Source of the DNA: Streptomyces spinosus
GTDB lineage: Bacteria; Actinomycetota; Actinomycetes; Streptomycetales; Streptomycetaceae
NCBI RefSeq assembly: GCF_020400655.1
Contig: NZ_JAINRC010000013.1
Location: forward strand, 186,001-250,000
Length of the DNA: 64,000 nt
Reading direction: 5' to 3'
Shown here: positions 32,469-40,957 of the stretch, piece by piece
Layout of the letters: every line of letters begins with the position of its first letter
Position numbering within the stretch: the first letter of the stretch is position 1
The notes under the pieces: generated by a model
Told to the model about the DNA's origin: nothing
The model's database searches: none
What the model saw: only the letters and a program-made list of their open reading frames with translations
Made by a program: the position numbers and the translations under genes

Positions 32469-33671
32469 TCAGGTTCCGGCCGTACGGCGCTCGAACACCA
32501 GGTCGCGGGCCGTGTCCAGGGCCGTCGCCACCGCGCCCAGCAGCACGGCGTCCTCACCGAGCCGGCTCGGCGCGATCCGGGGCCGCAGCGGGGTCAGCGC
32601 GCGCAGCCGCTCGCGCACGGGCCGCAGCAGCAGGTCGACGCTGTGCCCGACACCGCCGCCCAGCACCACGAGGTCCGGGTCCAGCACGGCGGCGGCCGCC
32701 GCCACGGTGTGCGCTATCCGCTCGCCCTCCAGCTCCACCGCCCGCACCGCGCCCGGATGCCCCTGCCGGGCCGCGTCGAACACGGCCTTCGCCGTGAGCT
32801 GCCCGCGCATCCCGAACTCCCGGGCGGACTCCACCACCGCCACCCCCGACACCGCGTCCTCCAGGCGCTCCTGCTTCTGCCGGCCGTGCCACGGCAGGAA
32901 GCCGATCTCCCCGGCCAGTCCGCGCGCGCCCGTGAACAGCCGCCCCTCGCTGACCACCCCCATTCCCAGACCGGTGCCGATCAGGATGTACGCGAAGAGC
33001 CGGCTGCCCGCGCCGACGCCGTAGGTGTACTCGCCGAGCGCCGCCAGATTGGCGTCGTTGTGCACCTCCAGCGGCACGCCCAGCTCCGTGCGCATGCCGT
33101 CCACCAGCCCGGCCCGTCCCCAGCCCGGCAGGTGCATCGCGTAGCGCACCCGCCGCTGCTTCTCGTCGTACACCCCCGGCGTGCCCACCACCCCGTGCAC
33201 CACCCGAGCCGGGTCCACGCCCGAGTTGGCGATCACCTGGCGGGCGGTGCTCACGACCAGGTCGGTGAGGGCGGCCGAGGCGCGCGCCCGGTTGCGTATG
33301 TCGGCGCGCGCCACGACCGTGCCGTCCAGGTCGACCACCGCCACGCGCAGCCAGCCCCGGCCGATGTCCACGCCGAGCGCGTACCCGGCGGCCGGATCGG
33401 GGGCGTAGAGCACGGCGGTGCGCCCGCGCTCGGGGGCCTGGGTGCCGACCTCGTGCACCAGGCCGGCCGCCGCCAGCGAGGCCAGCGCGCTGGAGACGGT
33501 CGGCTTGGACAGGCCGGTCTCGCGGGCCAGTTGGGCGCGTGAGGCGGCGCCGAGCGCGCGCAGCCGGTCCAGCAGCAGCCGTTCGTTGGTACTGCGCAGA
33601 CGCCGGCGGCTCCAGGGCTGTTCCGGCTGCTCTACGACGTCGCTGGCGGGCATCGCACCATTCTCGTGCAT
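32469..33671 (-). CDS. ROK-family transcriptional repressor
   Basis: A 400-residue regulator with an N-terminal winged HTH (TNERLLLDRLRALGAASRAQ, LARETGLSKPTVSSALASLA) and a ROK sugar-kinase-like domain (GVDIGRGWLRVAVVDLDG, ILIGTGLGMGVVSEGRLFTG, AGEIGFLPWHG). The usual zinc-binding C-x-C-x4-C cluster of ROK repressors is not visible after GFLPWHG. The ATG at 33671 is chosen because a start further up would place the operator inside the gene; 33653 (MPASD) is equally possible. It likely represses itself, the divergent permease and the downstream glucosaminidase, with GlcN or a chito-oligosaccharide as inducer (inference). Confidence 0.85.
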   Translation of the reverse strand: MHENGAMPASDVVEQPEQPWSRRRLRSTNERLLLDRLRALGAASRAQLARETGLSKPTVSSALASLAAAGLVHEVGTQAPERGRTAVLYAPDPAAGYALGVDIGRGWLRVAVVDLDGTVVARADIRNRARASAALTDLVVSTARQVIANSGVDPARVVHGVVGTPGVYDEKQRRVRYAMHLPGWGRAGLVDGMRTELGVPLEVHNDANLAALGEYTYGVGAGSRLFAYILIGTGLGMGVVSEGRLFTGARGLAGEIGFLPWHGRQKQERLEDAVSGVAVVESAREFGMRGQLTAKAVFDAARQGHPGAVRAVELEGERIAHTVAAAAAVLDPDLVVLGGGVGHSVDLLLRPVRERLRALTPLRPRIAPSRLGEDAVLLGAVATALDTARDLVFERRTAGT

Positions 33672-33684
33672 TCCTGCCGCACAC

Positions 33685-33715
33685 TTGACGGCTCTAGTAA
33701 GGCTCCTTAACTTTA
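33685..33715 (+). promoter_or_regulatory. Permease promoter with second ROK-type operator
   Basis: TTGACG (33685-33690), a 17-bp spacer, then TAACTT (33708-33713) form a rightward promoter. TAGTAAGGCTCCTTAACTTTA at 33695-33715 sits between and over these hexamers. It matches the reversed glucosaminidase operator at 17 of 21 positions and has a TAAGG-CT-CCTTA core. Confidence 0.65.
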
Positions 33716-33769
33716 TCCGCCAGTCACCCTCCGCCGGGCGCAGCGCGCCCGTCGCGTCAGGAGTCCCCC

Positions 33770-35227
33770 ATGTCCGGTAGCCCGCCACCCCCGGGTGGTT
33801 TCGTCCGCCGTGTCGGCCTGTTCCAGGCCACCGCGATCAACATGAGCCAGATGTGCGGCATCGGGCCGTTCGTGACGATCCCGCTGATGGTCGCTGCGTT
33901 CGGCGGCCCCCAGGCGGTCATCGGGTTCGTCGCCGGCGCGGTCCTGGCGCTGTGCGACGGCCTGGTCTGGGCCGAGCTGGGCGCCTCCCTGCCCGGCTCC
34001 GGCGGCAGTTACCTCTATCTGCGCCAGGCCTTCCAGTACCGCACCGGTCGCCTGATGCCGTTCCTGTTCGTGTGGACGGCGATGCTCTTCATCCCGCTGA
34101 TCATGTCCACGGGCGTGGTCGGCTTCGTCCAGTACCTGGGCTATCTCGCCCCCGGCCTCGGGCAGACCGCGGGTGACCTGATCGGCCTCGGCGTCATCGC
34201 CCTGGTGGTGGCCCTCCTCTGGCGCGGGATCGAGCACATCGCCCGGATCACCGCCGTGATGTGGACGGTGATGATCGCCTCGGTGCTGCTGGTGATCGTC
34301 GCCGCCGCCACCCACTTCAGCCCACACATGGCCTTCACCTATCCGGCAGGGGCCTTCAATGTGATGAGCAACCACTTCTGGCTCGGCTTCGCGGCGGGCC
34401 TGACGATCGGCATCTACGACTACCTCGGCTACAACACCACCGCGTACATGGGCGCCGAGATCAAGGAGCCCGGACGTACGCTGCCGCGCTCCATCCTCTT
34501 CTCGATCCTCGGCATCATGGCGATCTACCTGCTGCTCCAGATCGGCACGCTCGGTGTCGTGGACTGGCACCGGATGACCGACCCCGGCGACATCGCCTCC
34601 TCCTCGGTCGCCTCCGCCGTGCTGGAGGAGACCTGGGGCGAGGGTGCGGCCGACACGGTGACGGTGCTGATCCTGATCACCGCGTTCGCCTCCGTCTTCG
34701 CCGGACTGCTCGGCGGCTCCCGGGTGCCCTACGACGCCGCCCGGGACCGGGTCTTCTTCCGCCCGTACGCCAAGCTGCACCCGAGGCACCGCTTCCCGAT
34801 GCTCGGCCTCGCCACCATGGGCGCGATCACCGCCGTCGGCTTCCTCATCGGCCGCCACACCGACCTCGCGACCCTGATCCAACTGCTCACCACGGTGATG
34901 GTCATCGTGCAGGCACTGGCCCAGATCGTCGCGTTGACGGTCCTGCGCCGACGCCGGCCGGACCTGCCCCGCCCGTACCGGATGTGGCTGTACCCCCTGC
35001 CGAGCGTCGTCGCCTTCGTCGGCTGGTGCGTGATCTACGGCTACGCCGACGAGAACTCCCCGGGCCGTCATCCCCTCGAGTGGTCCCTGGCCTGGCTGGC
35101 CCTCGGCGGTGTGGCCTTCCTGATCTGGGCGCGGACGGAGAAGGTGTGGCCGTTCGGCCCGAAGGAGATCAGCGAGGAGACCGGCACGGAGCCCGCGGGG
35201 GCGGTCACGGCAACGCCCTTGGCATGA
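33770..35227 (+). CDS. APC-superfamily permease
   Basis: A 485-residue integral membrane protein with about twelve hydrophobic segments and the APC entry motif (NMSQMCGIGPFVTIPLMVAA, then AELGASLPGSGGSYLYLRQAF). It would import an amino acid, amine or amino sugar by proton symport. It reads away from the ROK repressor across a promoter bearing a putative ROK operator, which links it to glucosaminidase induction. Uptake of glucosamine or a related amine is therefore suspected, but APC proteins usually carry amino acids and the substrate cannot be read from sequence. A bulged-hairpin terminator follows. Confidence 0.82.
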   Translation: MSGSPPPPGGFVRRVGLFQATAINMSQMCGIGPFVTIPLMVAAFGGPQAVIGFVAGAVLALCDGLVWAELGASLPGSGGSYLYLRQAFQYRTGRLMPFLFVWTAMLFIPLIMSTGVVGFVQYLGYLAPGLGQTAGDLIGLGVIALVVALLWRGIEHIARITAVMWTVMIASVLLVIVAAATHFSPHMAFTYPAGAFNVMSNHFWLGFAAGLTIGIYDYLGYNTTAYMGAEIKEPGRTLPRSILFSILGIMAIYLLLQIGTLGVVDWHRMTDPGDIASSSVASAVLEETWGEGAADTVTVLILITAFASVFAGLLGGSRVPYDAARDRVFFRPYAKLHPRHRFPMLGLATMGAITAVGFLIGRHTDLATLIQLLTTVMVIVQALAQIVALTVLRRRRPDLPRPYRMWLYPLPSVVAFVGWCVIYGYADENSPGRHPLEWSLAWLALGGVAFLIWARTEKVWPFGPKEISEETGTEPAGAVTATPLA

Positions 35228-35250
35228 GCTAGAGTTACCGCATACGCACA

Positions 35251-35283
35251 CCTCCCCGGCCGGACCCCTGTCCGCCGGGGAGG
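35251..35283 (+). terminator. Terminator after the permease
   Basis: CCTCCCCGG plus CGGA pairs with TCCG plus CCGGGGAGG, 13 bp with a single bulged C and a 6-nt loop. It lies between the permease stop and the GNAT start codon, so the GNAT gene reads from close behind it. Confidence 0.65.
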
Positions 35284-35292
35284 CTTCGGTTC

Positions 35293-35805
35293 ATGACCGA
35301 CATCATGACCGCGGACGTCACCGTCCGCCCCGCGACCCCCGAGGACCGGCCCGCCGTGGAGCGGCTGTGGCTGATGTTCCGCCACGATCTGTCCGAGTTC
35401 ACGGGCCTCCTGCCCGCCGCCGACGGCGCCTTCCGCAGCGAACGCGTGACGTACGCCTTCACGGAGCCGGGCTGGGCGCCGTATCTGCTGACCTGCGCGG
35501 AGCGCCCCGCCGGGTTCGCCTTCGTCCGCGGGCTCGACGCTCCGGTCCGCGTGCTGAACAGCTTCTTCGTGGTGCGTGGCGCCCGGCGCCGGGGCATCGG
35601 GCTGCGGGCCGTGCGCGAGGTGCTCACCCGGCACCCGGGGCCGTGGGAGATCGCCTTCCAGCAGGACAACCCGGCCGCGGGGGGCTTCTGGCCGCGCGTC
35701 GCCGCGGACCTGGCCGGCGCCGCCTGGACCAGCGAGCCACGGCCGGTGCCGGGGCGGCCGGACCTGCCCCCGGACGTGTGGATCTCCCTCACCGTGGCGG
35801 GCTGA
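35293..35805 (+). CDS. GNAT-family N-acetyltransferase
   Basis: A 170-residue protein with the GNAT layout: an N-terminal strand (VTVRPATPEDRPAVERLWLM), a central LNSFFVVRGARRRGIGLRAV segment matching motif A (acetyl-CoA pyrophosphate loop R/Q-x-x-G-x-G/A), and a C-terminal IAFQQDNPAAGGFWPRVA typical of motif B. It transfers an acetyl group from acetyl-CoA to an unknown amine. No operon partner is evident. The ATG at 35293 is used; MTAD four codons later is an alternative. Confidence 0.82.
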   Translation: MTDIMTADVTVRPATPEDRPAVERLWLMFRHDLSEFTGLLPAADGAFRSERVTYAFTEPGWAPYLLTCAERPAGFAFVRGLDAPVRVLNSFFVVRGARRRGIGLRAVREVLTRHPGPWEIAFQQDNPAAGGFWPRVAADLAGAAWTSEPRPVPGRPDLPPDVWISLTVAG

Positions 35806-35829
35806 GCATGCCGGACCGTCGGGGCCTCC

Positions 35830-35857
35830 TTGACATGCAGGTAATTGCCTGCATAAC
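35830..35857 (+). promoter_or_regulatory. ArsR-SRPBCC promoter with embedded operator
   Basis: TTGACA (35830-35835), a 16-bp spacer and CATAAC (35852-35857). The near-perfect palindrome ATGCAGGTAATTGCCTGCAT fills 35835-35854, i.e. the whole spacer, so a repressor bound there would exclude RNA polymerase. Confidence 0.75.
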
Positions 35858-35888
35858 GTCGAGTGTGCGATCGGAGGACGACACCCGG

Positions 35889-36656
35889 ATGGACAAGGTC
35901 TTCAAGGCGCTCGCCGACGACACGCGCCGGCGCCTGCTCGACCGGCTCCACGAGAACAACGGCCAGACCCTGGGCGAGCTGTGCGAGCGCATCGCCATGA
36001 CGCGCCAGTCGGTGACCCAGCACCTGGCCGTCCTGGAGTCCGCCAACCTGATCAGCACGGTGCGGCGGGGGCGGGAGAAGCTGCACTACCTCAACCCCGT
36101 GCCGCTCCACGAGATCCAGGAGCGGTGGATCGACAAGTTCGAGCGCCCGCGCCTCGCCGCGCTCGGCGCCGTGAAGCGACGAGCCGAGGAAGCCATGACC
36201 GACAAGCCCCGTTTCGTGTACGTCACCTACATCGCGAGCACACCCGAGAAGGTCTGGGAGGCCCTCACCGACGCCGACCTGACGGCCGCCTACTGGGGGC
36301 ACCGCAACGTCTCCGACTGGCGGCCCGGCTCCCGCTGGGAGCACGTGCGCACCGACGGCTCCGGCATCGCCGACGTGGTCGGCCGGGTCGTGGAGAGCGA
36401 GCCGCCGACCCGTCTGGTGACCACGTGGGCCGCTCCCGGCCAGGAGGGGCAGGAGGACCGGCACTCCCGGGTCACCTTCGAGGTCCGTGCGCACGAGGAC
36501 ATCGTCCGGCTGACCGTCACCCATGAGGAGCTGGCGGACGAGGGGGAGCACGCGGACGTCGCGTCGGGCTGGCCGGCCGTGCTGTCCAACCTGAAGTCGC
36601 TGCTGGAGACCGGCCGGACCCTGCCGCAGGAGCCGTGGCTGGTGCCGTCCCGCTGA
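35889..36656 (+). CDS. ArsR-type HTH fused to SRPBCC/AHSA1 domain
   Basis: A 255-residue two-domain protein. Residues 1-~100 are an ArsR winged helix (MDKVFKALADDTRRRLLDRL, GELCERIAMTRQSVTQHLAV, RRGREKLHYLNPVPLHEIQE) without metal-binding cysteines. Residues ~108-255 are an AHSA1/SRPBCC domain (FVYVTYIASTPEKVWEALTD, WEHVRTDGSGIADVVGRVVE), a hydrophobic-pocket fold. The fusion suggests a one-component sensor in which the SRPBCC pocket binds a small lipophilic ligand. The promoter palindrome between -35 and -10 points to autorepression. A T-rich hairpin terminator follows, so it is monocistronic. Confidence 0.87.
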   Translation: MDKVFKALADDTRRRLLDRLHENNGQTLGELCERIAMTRQSVTQHLAVLESANLISTVRRGREKLHYLNPVPLHEIQERWIDKFERPRLAALGAVKRRAEEAMTDKPRFVYVTYIASTPEKVWEALTDADLTAAYWGHRNVSDWRPGSRWEHVRTDGSGIADVVGRVVESEPPTRLVTTWAAPGQEGQEDRHSRVTFEVRAHEDIVRLTVTHEELADEGEHADVASGWPAVLSNLKSLLETGRTLPQEPWLVPSR

Positions 36657-36687
36657 CGGCCGTGACCTGTCCGCCGCGCGGACACGA

Positions 36688-36730
36688 GAACGCGGAGCCG
36701 GTCCGCCCGGGGGCGGACCGGCCCGCGTTC
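36688..36730 (+). terminator. Rho-independent terminator
   Basis: A long GC stem (GAACGCG...CCGGTCCGCC pairing with GGCGGACCGG...GCGTTC, 4-nt tip, small internal loop) followed by TTTCCTTCCTTTCC. It ends the ArsR-SRPBCC transcript and may also act on the SPW gene coming from the right. Confidence 0.85.
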
Positions 36731-36797
36731 TTTCCTTCCTTTCCTCGGTCTCCTCTTCAAAGGCTCATGACGGCTCTTCCAGGGCTCCTCCGGCCTT

Positions 36798-37232
36798 CTA
36801 GGGCCGGGGGGCGCTCTTCGCTGCCGTACCGGCGCACACGAGTCCGAGGACGAGGGCCAGGGCTCCGATGACGATGTTGTTGACGATGACACCCGTGTCG
36901 GGGGCCGTGCCCACGATCCACGGAGCGATGATCATCCAGATGCCCAGGGCGCACATGGCCCAGCTGAGGCCGTACATGCGCTCGGGGGCCCGGGTGAATC
37001 CCAGCGCCAGCAGGCCTATCGCGATGCCCATGATCAGGTTGTGGGTCATGAGGGCGGGCTGGCCGGCCGTGTAATGCAGGATCCACGGGGAGGCGGCGCA
37101 GTACAGGCCGAGCAGGAAGACCGGCCCGTCCACGAGCGCCACATCACGACCGCCGAGCATGCGGGCGTAGCGGTCCCGCATTTCGGAGACATCGGGGTGG
37201 CTCGATATGTCACCCCTGTGCAAGTTGGCCAT
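36798..37232 (-). CDS. SPW-repeat membrane protein
   Basis: A 144-residue membrane protein with two SPW repeats, ASPWILHYTAGQPAL and IAPWIVGTAPDTG, each followed by a hydrophobic helix pair (MGIAIGLLALGFT; IVIGALALVLGLVC), about four transmembrane segments in all. The cytoplasmic N-terminus is charged (DVSEMRDRYARMLGGRDVAL). SPW proteins are common in actinobacteria and often stress-induced, function unknown. The SD AAGGAG precedes the ATG. It reads in the same direction as the photolyase but 183 bp behind it and past a hairpin. Confidence 0.85.
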   Translation of the reverse strand: MANLHRGDISSHPDVSEMRDRYARMLGGRDVALVDGPVFLLGLYCAASPWILHYTAGQPALMTHNLIMGIAIGLLALGFTRAPERMYGLSWAMCALGIWMIIAPWIVGTAPDTGVIVNNIVIGALALVLGLVCAGTAAKSAPRP

Positions 37233-37392
37233 GAGTCGTCTCCTTCGACTGTGCAGCCCGGACCGCGTCCGGTGCGGCAGGCGACAAGCTCCGCATGCTC
37301 CAGTTTGCCCTTATTTCTCCCTTATGTGTAGAGCTTCGGGCGCATGTGACGCCTGACCCTGCCCAGGGGGAGGGAGCGACGGCACCCAGGGC

Positions 37393-37411
37393 GCCCGCCG
37401 GGCCGGCGGGC
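37393..37411 (-). terminator. Hairpin after photolyase
   Basis: Perfect 8-bp arms GCCCGCCG/CGGCGGGC with a GGC loop, directly beyond the photolyase stop on the minus strand. No T-tract follows, so termination strength is uncertain. Confidence 0.55.
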
Positions 37412-37415
37412 CCGC

Positions 37416-38792
37416 TCAACCGCGGCTCCGCGCCCGCCTGAACCGGGCCAGCCCGTCGGCCAGGTCGACGATCGGCTCGGGATACGCGGCGGCGCGCCCG
37501 CGGTCGGGGCCCGCCAGCTTCCACGGCTCGTGCGCCGCCGCGCCCGCCACCTCCCTCAGCTCGGGCACCCACCGCCGGACGTACGCCCCGTCGGGGTCGT
37601 ACCGCTTGGCCTGGATCAGCGGGTTCAGGACCCGGTTGGGGCGGGTGTCCGTGCCGGTGCCCGCGATCCACTGCCAGTTCATCTGGTTGTTGGCCAGGTC
37701 ACCGTCGACCAGCCACTCCAGGAAGTGCCGGGCCCCGACGCGCCAGTCGACGTACAGCGTCTTCGCCAGGAAGCTCGCCGTCAGCAGCCGGGCCCGGTTG
37801 TGCATCCAGCCCTCGTGGCGTAGCTGGCGCATCGCCGCGTCGATCACCGGCCAGCCGGTACGGCCCTCCCGCCACGCCTCGATGTCGTCCCGGGCCGTCC
37901 GCTCGGAGCGCCAACGGTCGTGCCGGGTGCGGTAGTCGGCCGCGGCCGCGCCGGGCCGGGCCGCCAGCACCTGACGGTGGAAGTCCCGCCAGGCGATCTG
38001 CCGTACGAAGGCCTCCGCCCCCGGACCGTCCGCGCGGCGCGCCCGGTGGACCAGCTCGACCGGGGACAACGTGCCGAAGTGCAGGTGCGGGGAGAGCCGG
38101 GAGGTCGCGTCCCCGGCCAGGTCGTCGTGCCGGTCGGCGTAGGTTGCGAGGCCGGAGCGGAGCCAGGCGGCGAGCCGCTTCCGGCCGGCCGCCTCGCCGC
38201 CCTCCGCCAGCCCCGGGGAGATCCCCGGCAGCGAGGCCCGGGACGGCAGCTCCTCGGAACCGATGCCGGGCGGCACGGGGACCGAGCGGGGCGCACCCAG
38301 GACCTCCCGCGGCCGCTGTCGCGACCACTGCCGGAAATACGGCGTGAACACCGCGAAGTGGTCCGAGGAGGCGGGGGTCACCTCGCCGGGCGGCACCACC
38401 GTGGTCACGGCCTCGTGGACGTGCAGCCGCCGCCCCTCGGCCTCCAGCGCACGCCGCAGCCGCCGCTCCCGCGACCGGGCATAGGCACTCGCGTCGGCCG
38501 CCATGTGCACCTCGTCGGCGTCCGCCTCCGCGACCACCGCGCAGACCTCCTCGACGACGTCGCCGGAGCGCACCACCAGCCGCCCGCCGCGCTCACGCAG
38601 CCCCGTGTCCAGGTCCCGCAGGCAGTCGGCGAGGAACGCCAGCCGATTGGGCGCCGCGAAGCCCGCGTCGGCCACGCCCCGGTCGCGGACGAACAGCGGG
38701 ACGACCTGACGGGGGCCCTCCAGCGCGGCCCGGAGCGGCGGGTGGTCGTACAGGCGCAGGTCGGCGGTGAACAGGACGACCGAGACATCCAT
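37416..38792 (-). CDS. phr: Deoxyribodipyrimidine photolyase (cryptochrome/photolyase family)
   Basis: A 458-residue flavoprotein that repairs UV-induced pyrimidine dimers with light. The N-terminal alpha/beta antenna-binding domain begins VVLFTADLRLYDHPPLRAAL. The helical FAD domain shows LSPHLHFGTLSPVELVHRAR, FVRQIAWRDFHRQVL, WPVIDAAMRQLRHEGWMHNR and the FAD/DNA-contact stretch DGDLANNQMNWQWIAGTGTD, all classic class I CPD photolyase motifs. It lies 126 bp behind a co-directional SDR/DUF2867 gene, with purine-rich plus-strand DNA in between. Co-expression, perhaps light-controlled, is inferred from context only. Confidence 0.93.
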   Translation of the reverse strand: MDVSVVLFTADLRLYDHPPLRAALEGPRQVVPLFVRDRGVADAGFAAPNRLAFLADCLRDLDTGLRERGGRLVVRSGDVVEEVCAVVAEADADEVHMAADASAYARSRERRLRRALEAEGRRLHVHEAVTTVVPPGEVTPASSDHFAVFTPYFRQWSRQRPREVLGAPRSVPVPPGIGSEELPSRASLPGISPGLAEGGEAAGRKRLAAWLRSGLATYADRHDDLAGDATSRLSPHLHFGTLSPVELVHRARRADGPGAEAFVRQIAWRDFHRQVLAARPGAAAADYRTRHDRWRSERTARDDIEAWREGRTGWPVIDAAMRQLRHEGWMHNRARLLTASFLAKTLYVDWRVGARHFLEWLVDGDLANNQMNWQWIAGTGTDTRPNRVLNPLIQAKRYDPDGAYVRRWVPELREVAGAAAHEPWKLAGPDRGRAAAYPEPIVDLADGLARFRRARSRG

Positions 38793-38918
38793 GGCGCGGC
38801 TCCGGAACGAGGAGGACGGAGGGGCAGGAGAGGAGCAGGAAGGAGTGAGGGCGAGGAGGACCGAGGAAGAGGCGACAACCGGGGGACTTCCGGTCCGGCG
38901 GGCCCGGCGGACGAGGCG

Positions 38919-40430
38919 TCAACGGGTGACGTCCGGGTCCTGCCGGGCCGCCGCCCGCGCGATGTTGCGGGCCATCCCGCCGAAGACCACGGCGTGGAAC
39001 GGCGAGACGCTCCACCAGTACGCGTGGCCCAGCAGCCCGTGCGGGTGGAACAGGGCCCGCTGCCGGTACCGGCTGCGGCCGCTGCCTGCCGGTTCCGCGC
39101 ACATCTCCAGCCAGGCCAGCCCGGGCAGGCGCATCTCCGCTCGCAGCCGCAACAGGTGACCGCGCTCGATCTCCTCCACCCGCCAGAAGTCCAGCGAGTC
39201 GCCCGCCCGCAGCCGCTCCGCGTCCCGCCGGCCCCGGCGCAGGCCCACCCCGCCGACCAGCCGGTCCAGCCACCCCCGAAGGCTCCACGCCAACGGGAAG
39301 GAGTACCAGCCGTGCTTTCCGCCCACGCCTTCGATCACCCGCCACAGTGCGTGCGCCGGGGCGTCCACCACCTCCTCGCGCCGGTCCGTGTACAGGCTGC
39401 CGCCGGCCCAGTCGGGGTCGGTGGGCAGCGGATCGCTGGGCGCGCCGGGTACGGCGGCGGAGGACCAGCGGGTGGTCACGCGCGCCTCGCGCACCCGGCG
39501 CAGGGCCAGCCGTACGGCCTGGTCGAAGCCGAGCGGATGACCCGGCGGGTCGGGCAGGTACCGGGTGATGTCGTGTTCGCGGCAGACCACCTCGTGGCGC
39601 AGCGACTCCGTGAGCGGACGCGCGATGGACGCCGGGACGGGCGTGACGAGTCCCACCCAGTGGCTGGACAGGCGCGGCGTGAGGACCGGCACGGACACGA
39701 TCAGCCGCCGCGGAAGCCGCGCGACGCGCGCGTAGCGGACCATCATGTCCCGGTACGTGAGGATGTCCGGCCCGCCGATGTCGAAGGCCCGGTTCACGTC
39801 GTCCGGCAGGCCCGCGCTGCCGACCAGCAGCCGCAGCACGTCCCGTACGGCGATGGGCTGGATGCGGGTGTGCACCCAGCTGGGCGTGACCATCACCGGC
39901 AGTCGTTCGGTGAGGTAGCGCAGCATCTCGAAGGAGGCCGAGCCCGAGCCGATGATCACGGCGGCACGCAGCACCGCGGTCGGTACCCCGGAGCGCAGCA
40001 GGATGCGGCCCACTTCCGCCCGGGACCTCAGGTGCGGGGAGAGCCGGTCCGCGGGCACCCCGGACGGCGTGAGGCCGCCGAGGTAGACGATGCGCCGCAC
40101 ACCCGCCGCCTTCGCCCGTTCCCCGAAGACGCGGGCCGCGCGGCGGTCGGTGTCCTCGAAGCCCTTGCCGCTGTTCAGCGCGTGCACGAGGTAGTACGCC
40201 ACGTCGACGTCCCGCATGGCCCGGGCGACCGAGTCCGCGTCCGTGACGTCCCCCCGCACCACCTCCGTCTCACCCGCCCACGGGTGGTCGCGCAGCTTCT
40301 CGGGGGAGCGGGCCAGACAGCGCACCCGGTGCCCGGCGGCCAGCAGTTCGGGCACGAGCCGGCCCCCGATGTAGCCCGTGGCCCCCGTCACCAGGCAGCG
40401 GGGCCGGTCCGTCGAGTCGTGGTGGTTCAT
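38919..40430 (-). CDS. SDR-type NAD(P)-binding protein with DUF2867 domain
   Basis: A 503-residue two-domain protein. Residues 1-~320 form an atypical SDR/NmrA-like Rossmann domain (CLVTGATGYIGGRLVPELLA; DVAYYLVHALNSGKGFEDTD; GVRRIVYLGGLTPSG). The canonical YxxxK is not obvious, as in NmrA-like sensors. The rest is a DUF2867 (SRPBCC-like) domain (RVIEGVGGKHGWYSFPLAWS, GDSLDFWRVEEIERGHLLRL, FHPHGLLGHAYWWSVSPFH). Proteins of this architecture are often encoded next to photolyases in Streptomyces, as here. The substrate is unknown. Confidence 0.85.
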   Translation of the reverse strand: MNHHDSTDRPRCLVTGATGYIGGRLVPELLAAGHRVRCLARSPEKLRDHPWAGETEVVRGDVTDADSVARAMRDVDVAYYLVHALNSGKGFEDTDRRAARVFGERAKAAGVRRIVYLGGLTPSGVPADRLSPHLRSRAEVGRILLRSGVPTAVLRAAVIIGSGSASFEMLRYLTERLPVMVTPSWVHTRIQPIAVRDVLRLLVGSAGLPDDVNRAFDIGGPDILTYRDMMVRYARVARLPRRLIVSVPVLTPRLSSHWVGLVTPVPASIARPLTESLRHEVVCREHDITRYLPDPPGHPLGFDQAVRLALRRVREARVTTRWSSAAVPGAPSDPLPTDPDWAGGSLYTDRREEVVDAPAHALWRVIEGVGGKHGWYSFPLAWSLRGWLDRLVGGVGLRRGRRDAERLRAGDSLDFWRVEEIERGHLLRLRAEMRLPGLAWLEMCAEPAGSGRSRYRQRALFHPHGLLGHAYWWSVSPFHAVVFGGMARNIARAAARQDPDVTR

Positions 40431-40686
40431 CCCGTGCAGGTCCTCCGCGTCGGTGGTCTCCCGGCAATCACTTCCCGCCGGGCCCGGCGGGCGGATGCGT
40501 GTCCTCCCCTCGGCCGAACCTCCGGGCGGGTCCGCGCGACGGCCGGTCGGCGGCCACCGGCCGACCGCACCGCACGGGGTGCCGCAAGCACCGGACGGGG
40601 TGACATGTCCTCACCGATCCGGGGCAGCCGGACCGGTACAAGCTGTACATTCCGCTGGGTCAGCGACGCAGGAGGTGTCCGCCGTC

Positions 40687-40863
40687 ATGAGTGCCAAGGT
40701 GCTGGAGCGATTCCCCGCAGGGTCTCCCCGTGGGTCGTGGCCCGCGGAGGAGTACGCCGCCGCCCGACGTGCCGAGGGCGAACCGGCGACCGTGGTCATG
40801 GACCTGAAGTCGGACGCGTTCCTCGTCGTGGTCGAGGCGCGGGAGAACGACGGCCGGGCCTGA
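40687..40863 (+). CDS. 58-residue conserved hypothetical protein
   Basis: A short acidic/basic mixed protein, MSAKVLERFPAGSPRGSWPA ... VVMDLKSDAFLVVVEAREND. It has an excellent SD (GCAGGAGGTG) before the ATG and a 256-bp divergent upstream region shared with the SDR gene. The alternation of strand-forming residues at the end suggests a small beta structure. No family is recognised. Confidence 0.6.
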   Translation: MSAKVLERFPAGSPRGSWPAEEYAAARRAEGEPATVVMDLKSDAFLVVVEARENDGRA

Positions 40864-40957
40864 GCCGTCCGGTGGCGCGGGAGTCTTTCCCCGGCTTTCG
40901 GCCGCCGGACCCGCCTTGCCTTGTCCGGTCCGCCATACGAGACCGGCCGGGAATTCC

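Noticed and set aside
33672..33788. Longer N-terminus for the ROK repressor (start at 33788)
   Set aside because: It would place the operator and the permease promoter inside the coding region and overlap the permease start.
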